From an uncultured Sutterella sp. (GTDB lineage: Bacteria > Pseudomonadota > Gammaproteobacteria > Burkholderiales > Burkholderiaceae_F), in contig CAJJMF010000155.1 of the NCBI GenBank assembly GCA_905192805.1, forward strand, positions 1 to 5,884: DNA of 5,884 bases, in the 5' to 3' direction. Shown one piece after another: positions 5,598 to 5,884 of the stretch (position 1 is the first letter of the stretch; every line of letters begins with the position of its first letter). The position numbers and the translations under genes are program-made. The notes under the pieces are model-generated. The model had not been told where the DNA came from. It worked only from the letters and a program-made list of their open reading frames with translations, and searched no databases.

Positions 5598-5884
5598 AAA
5601 GAAACCGAGCGCATTGGCGGCATTGTGGATCGCGTACGTCAGTATGACAAGTCACACAACGTACGGCACACGCGTCGATGGACTTGGTGAACAGGATCCA
5701 TGAGGCTCTTCGCGTATTGCAGATAACGTATCCAGAAACGATTCAGGGGGATGTGCGTTTGCTCGATGTAGCCCCTATGCGGGGGTTAGGAATGGGGCTC
5801 TCGATTGTGCGTGGCATTGCTGATAGCCACTCCGCCCAACTTCATCTCAGCGCCCGTGCTGAAGGCGGATTAATTGTCCTTTTC
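5571..5884 (+). pseudogene. Remnant of a sensor histidine kinase, frameshifted and internally deleted, running off the window
   Basis: One frame (ATG 5571, open from 5556, stop TGA 5688-5690) reads A-H-I-I-K-E-T-E-R-I-G-G-I-V-D-R-V-R-Q-Y, typical of the helix that follows the phospho-accepting His in the dimerisation domain. The continuation lies in another frame, open from 5648 to the window end: M-D-L-V-N-R-I-H-E-A-L-R-V-L-Q-I-T-Y-P (5678-5734), the usual link into the ATPase domain. The reading must therefore shift between 5648 and 5687, equivalent to loss of one base. A few residues later (junction about 5750-5782) the sequence jumps to G-L-G-M-G-L-S-I-V-R-G-I-A-D-S-H, the G2 box. Roughly 70 residues carrying the N box and the D-x-G-x-G box are missing, and no His box is seen upstream. 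The protein cannot be a working kinase. The family is recognised by motif only; a frameshift from sequencing error would not explain the deletion. Confidence 0.75.

Overview
The window looks like a piece of a Gram-negative respiratory chromosome, most plausibly a betaproteobacterium of the Sutterella/Parasutterella type. That placement is an inference from gene content: exported Tat flavoproteins of the fumarate-reductase superfamily next to c-type cytochromes and two-component sensors. No rRNA or marker gene is present to prove it. All genes are on the + strand, packed with clear Shine-Dalgarno sites, and there is no sign of a mobile element or CRISPR.

Layout: (1) 1-191, the C-terminal end of a flavocytochrome-c-type FAD protein that keeps the substrate-binding Arg motif. 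(2) 192-349, a leader with a long hairpin. (3) 350-1822, a complete Tat-exported FAD flavoprotein of the same superfamily in which the fumarate-binding His and Arg positions are replaced, so its substrate is unknown. (4) 1823-2110, two strong 3' hairpins, the second a good terminator, then an AT-rich promoter-like stretch and a 5' leader with two more inverted repeats and a six-codon mini-ORF. (5) 2111-5514, a tight three-gene operon: a CydA-like membrane subunit fused to a C-terminal cytochrome c domain, a second polytopic subunit that looks like a diverged paralogue of the first, and an exported di-heme cytochrome c of the c4 type. (6) 5515-5884, a strong terminator hairpin followed by a broken, internally deleted sensor histidine kinase running off the end.

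How it works together (inference): the three-gene operon looks like a cytochrome bd-superfamily terminal oxidase that takes electrons from cytochrome c rather than quinol. The active-site signatures are retained (TM1 His, E-x-x-R-x-P-W), but the quinol-binding Q loop is absent and no His is found in the helix that carries the heme b558 His ligand in E. coli CydA. A covalent heme c domain and a dedicated di-heme cytochrome take their place. This fits the quinol-site-lacking, heme-c-bearing branch of the superfamily and is the most interesting content of the window. The two flavoproteins would be periplasmic reductases that also depend on external cytochrome electron donors, but a terminator separates them from the oxidase operon.
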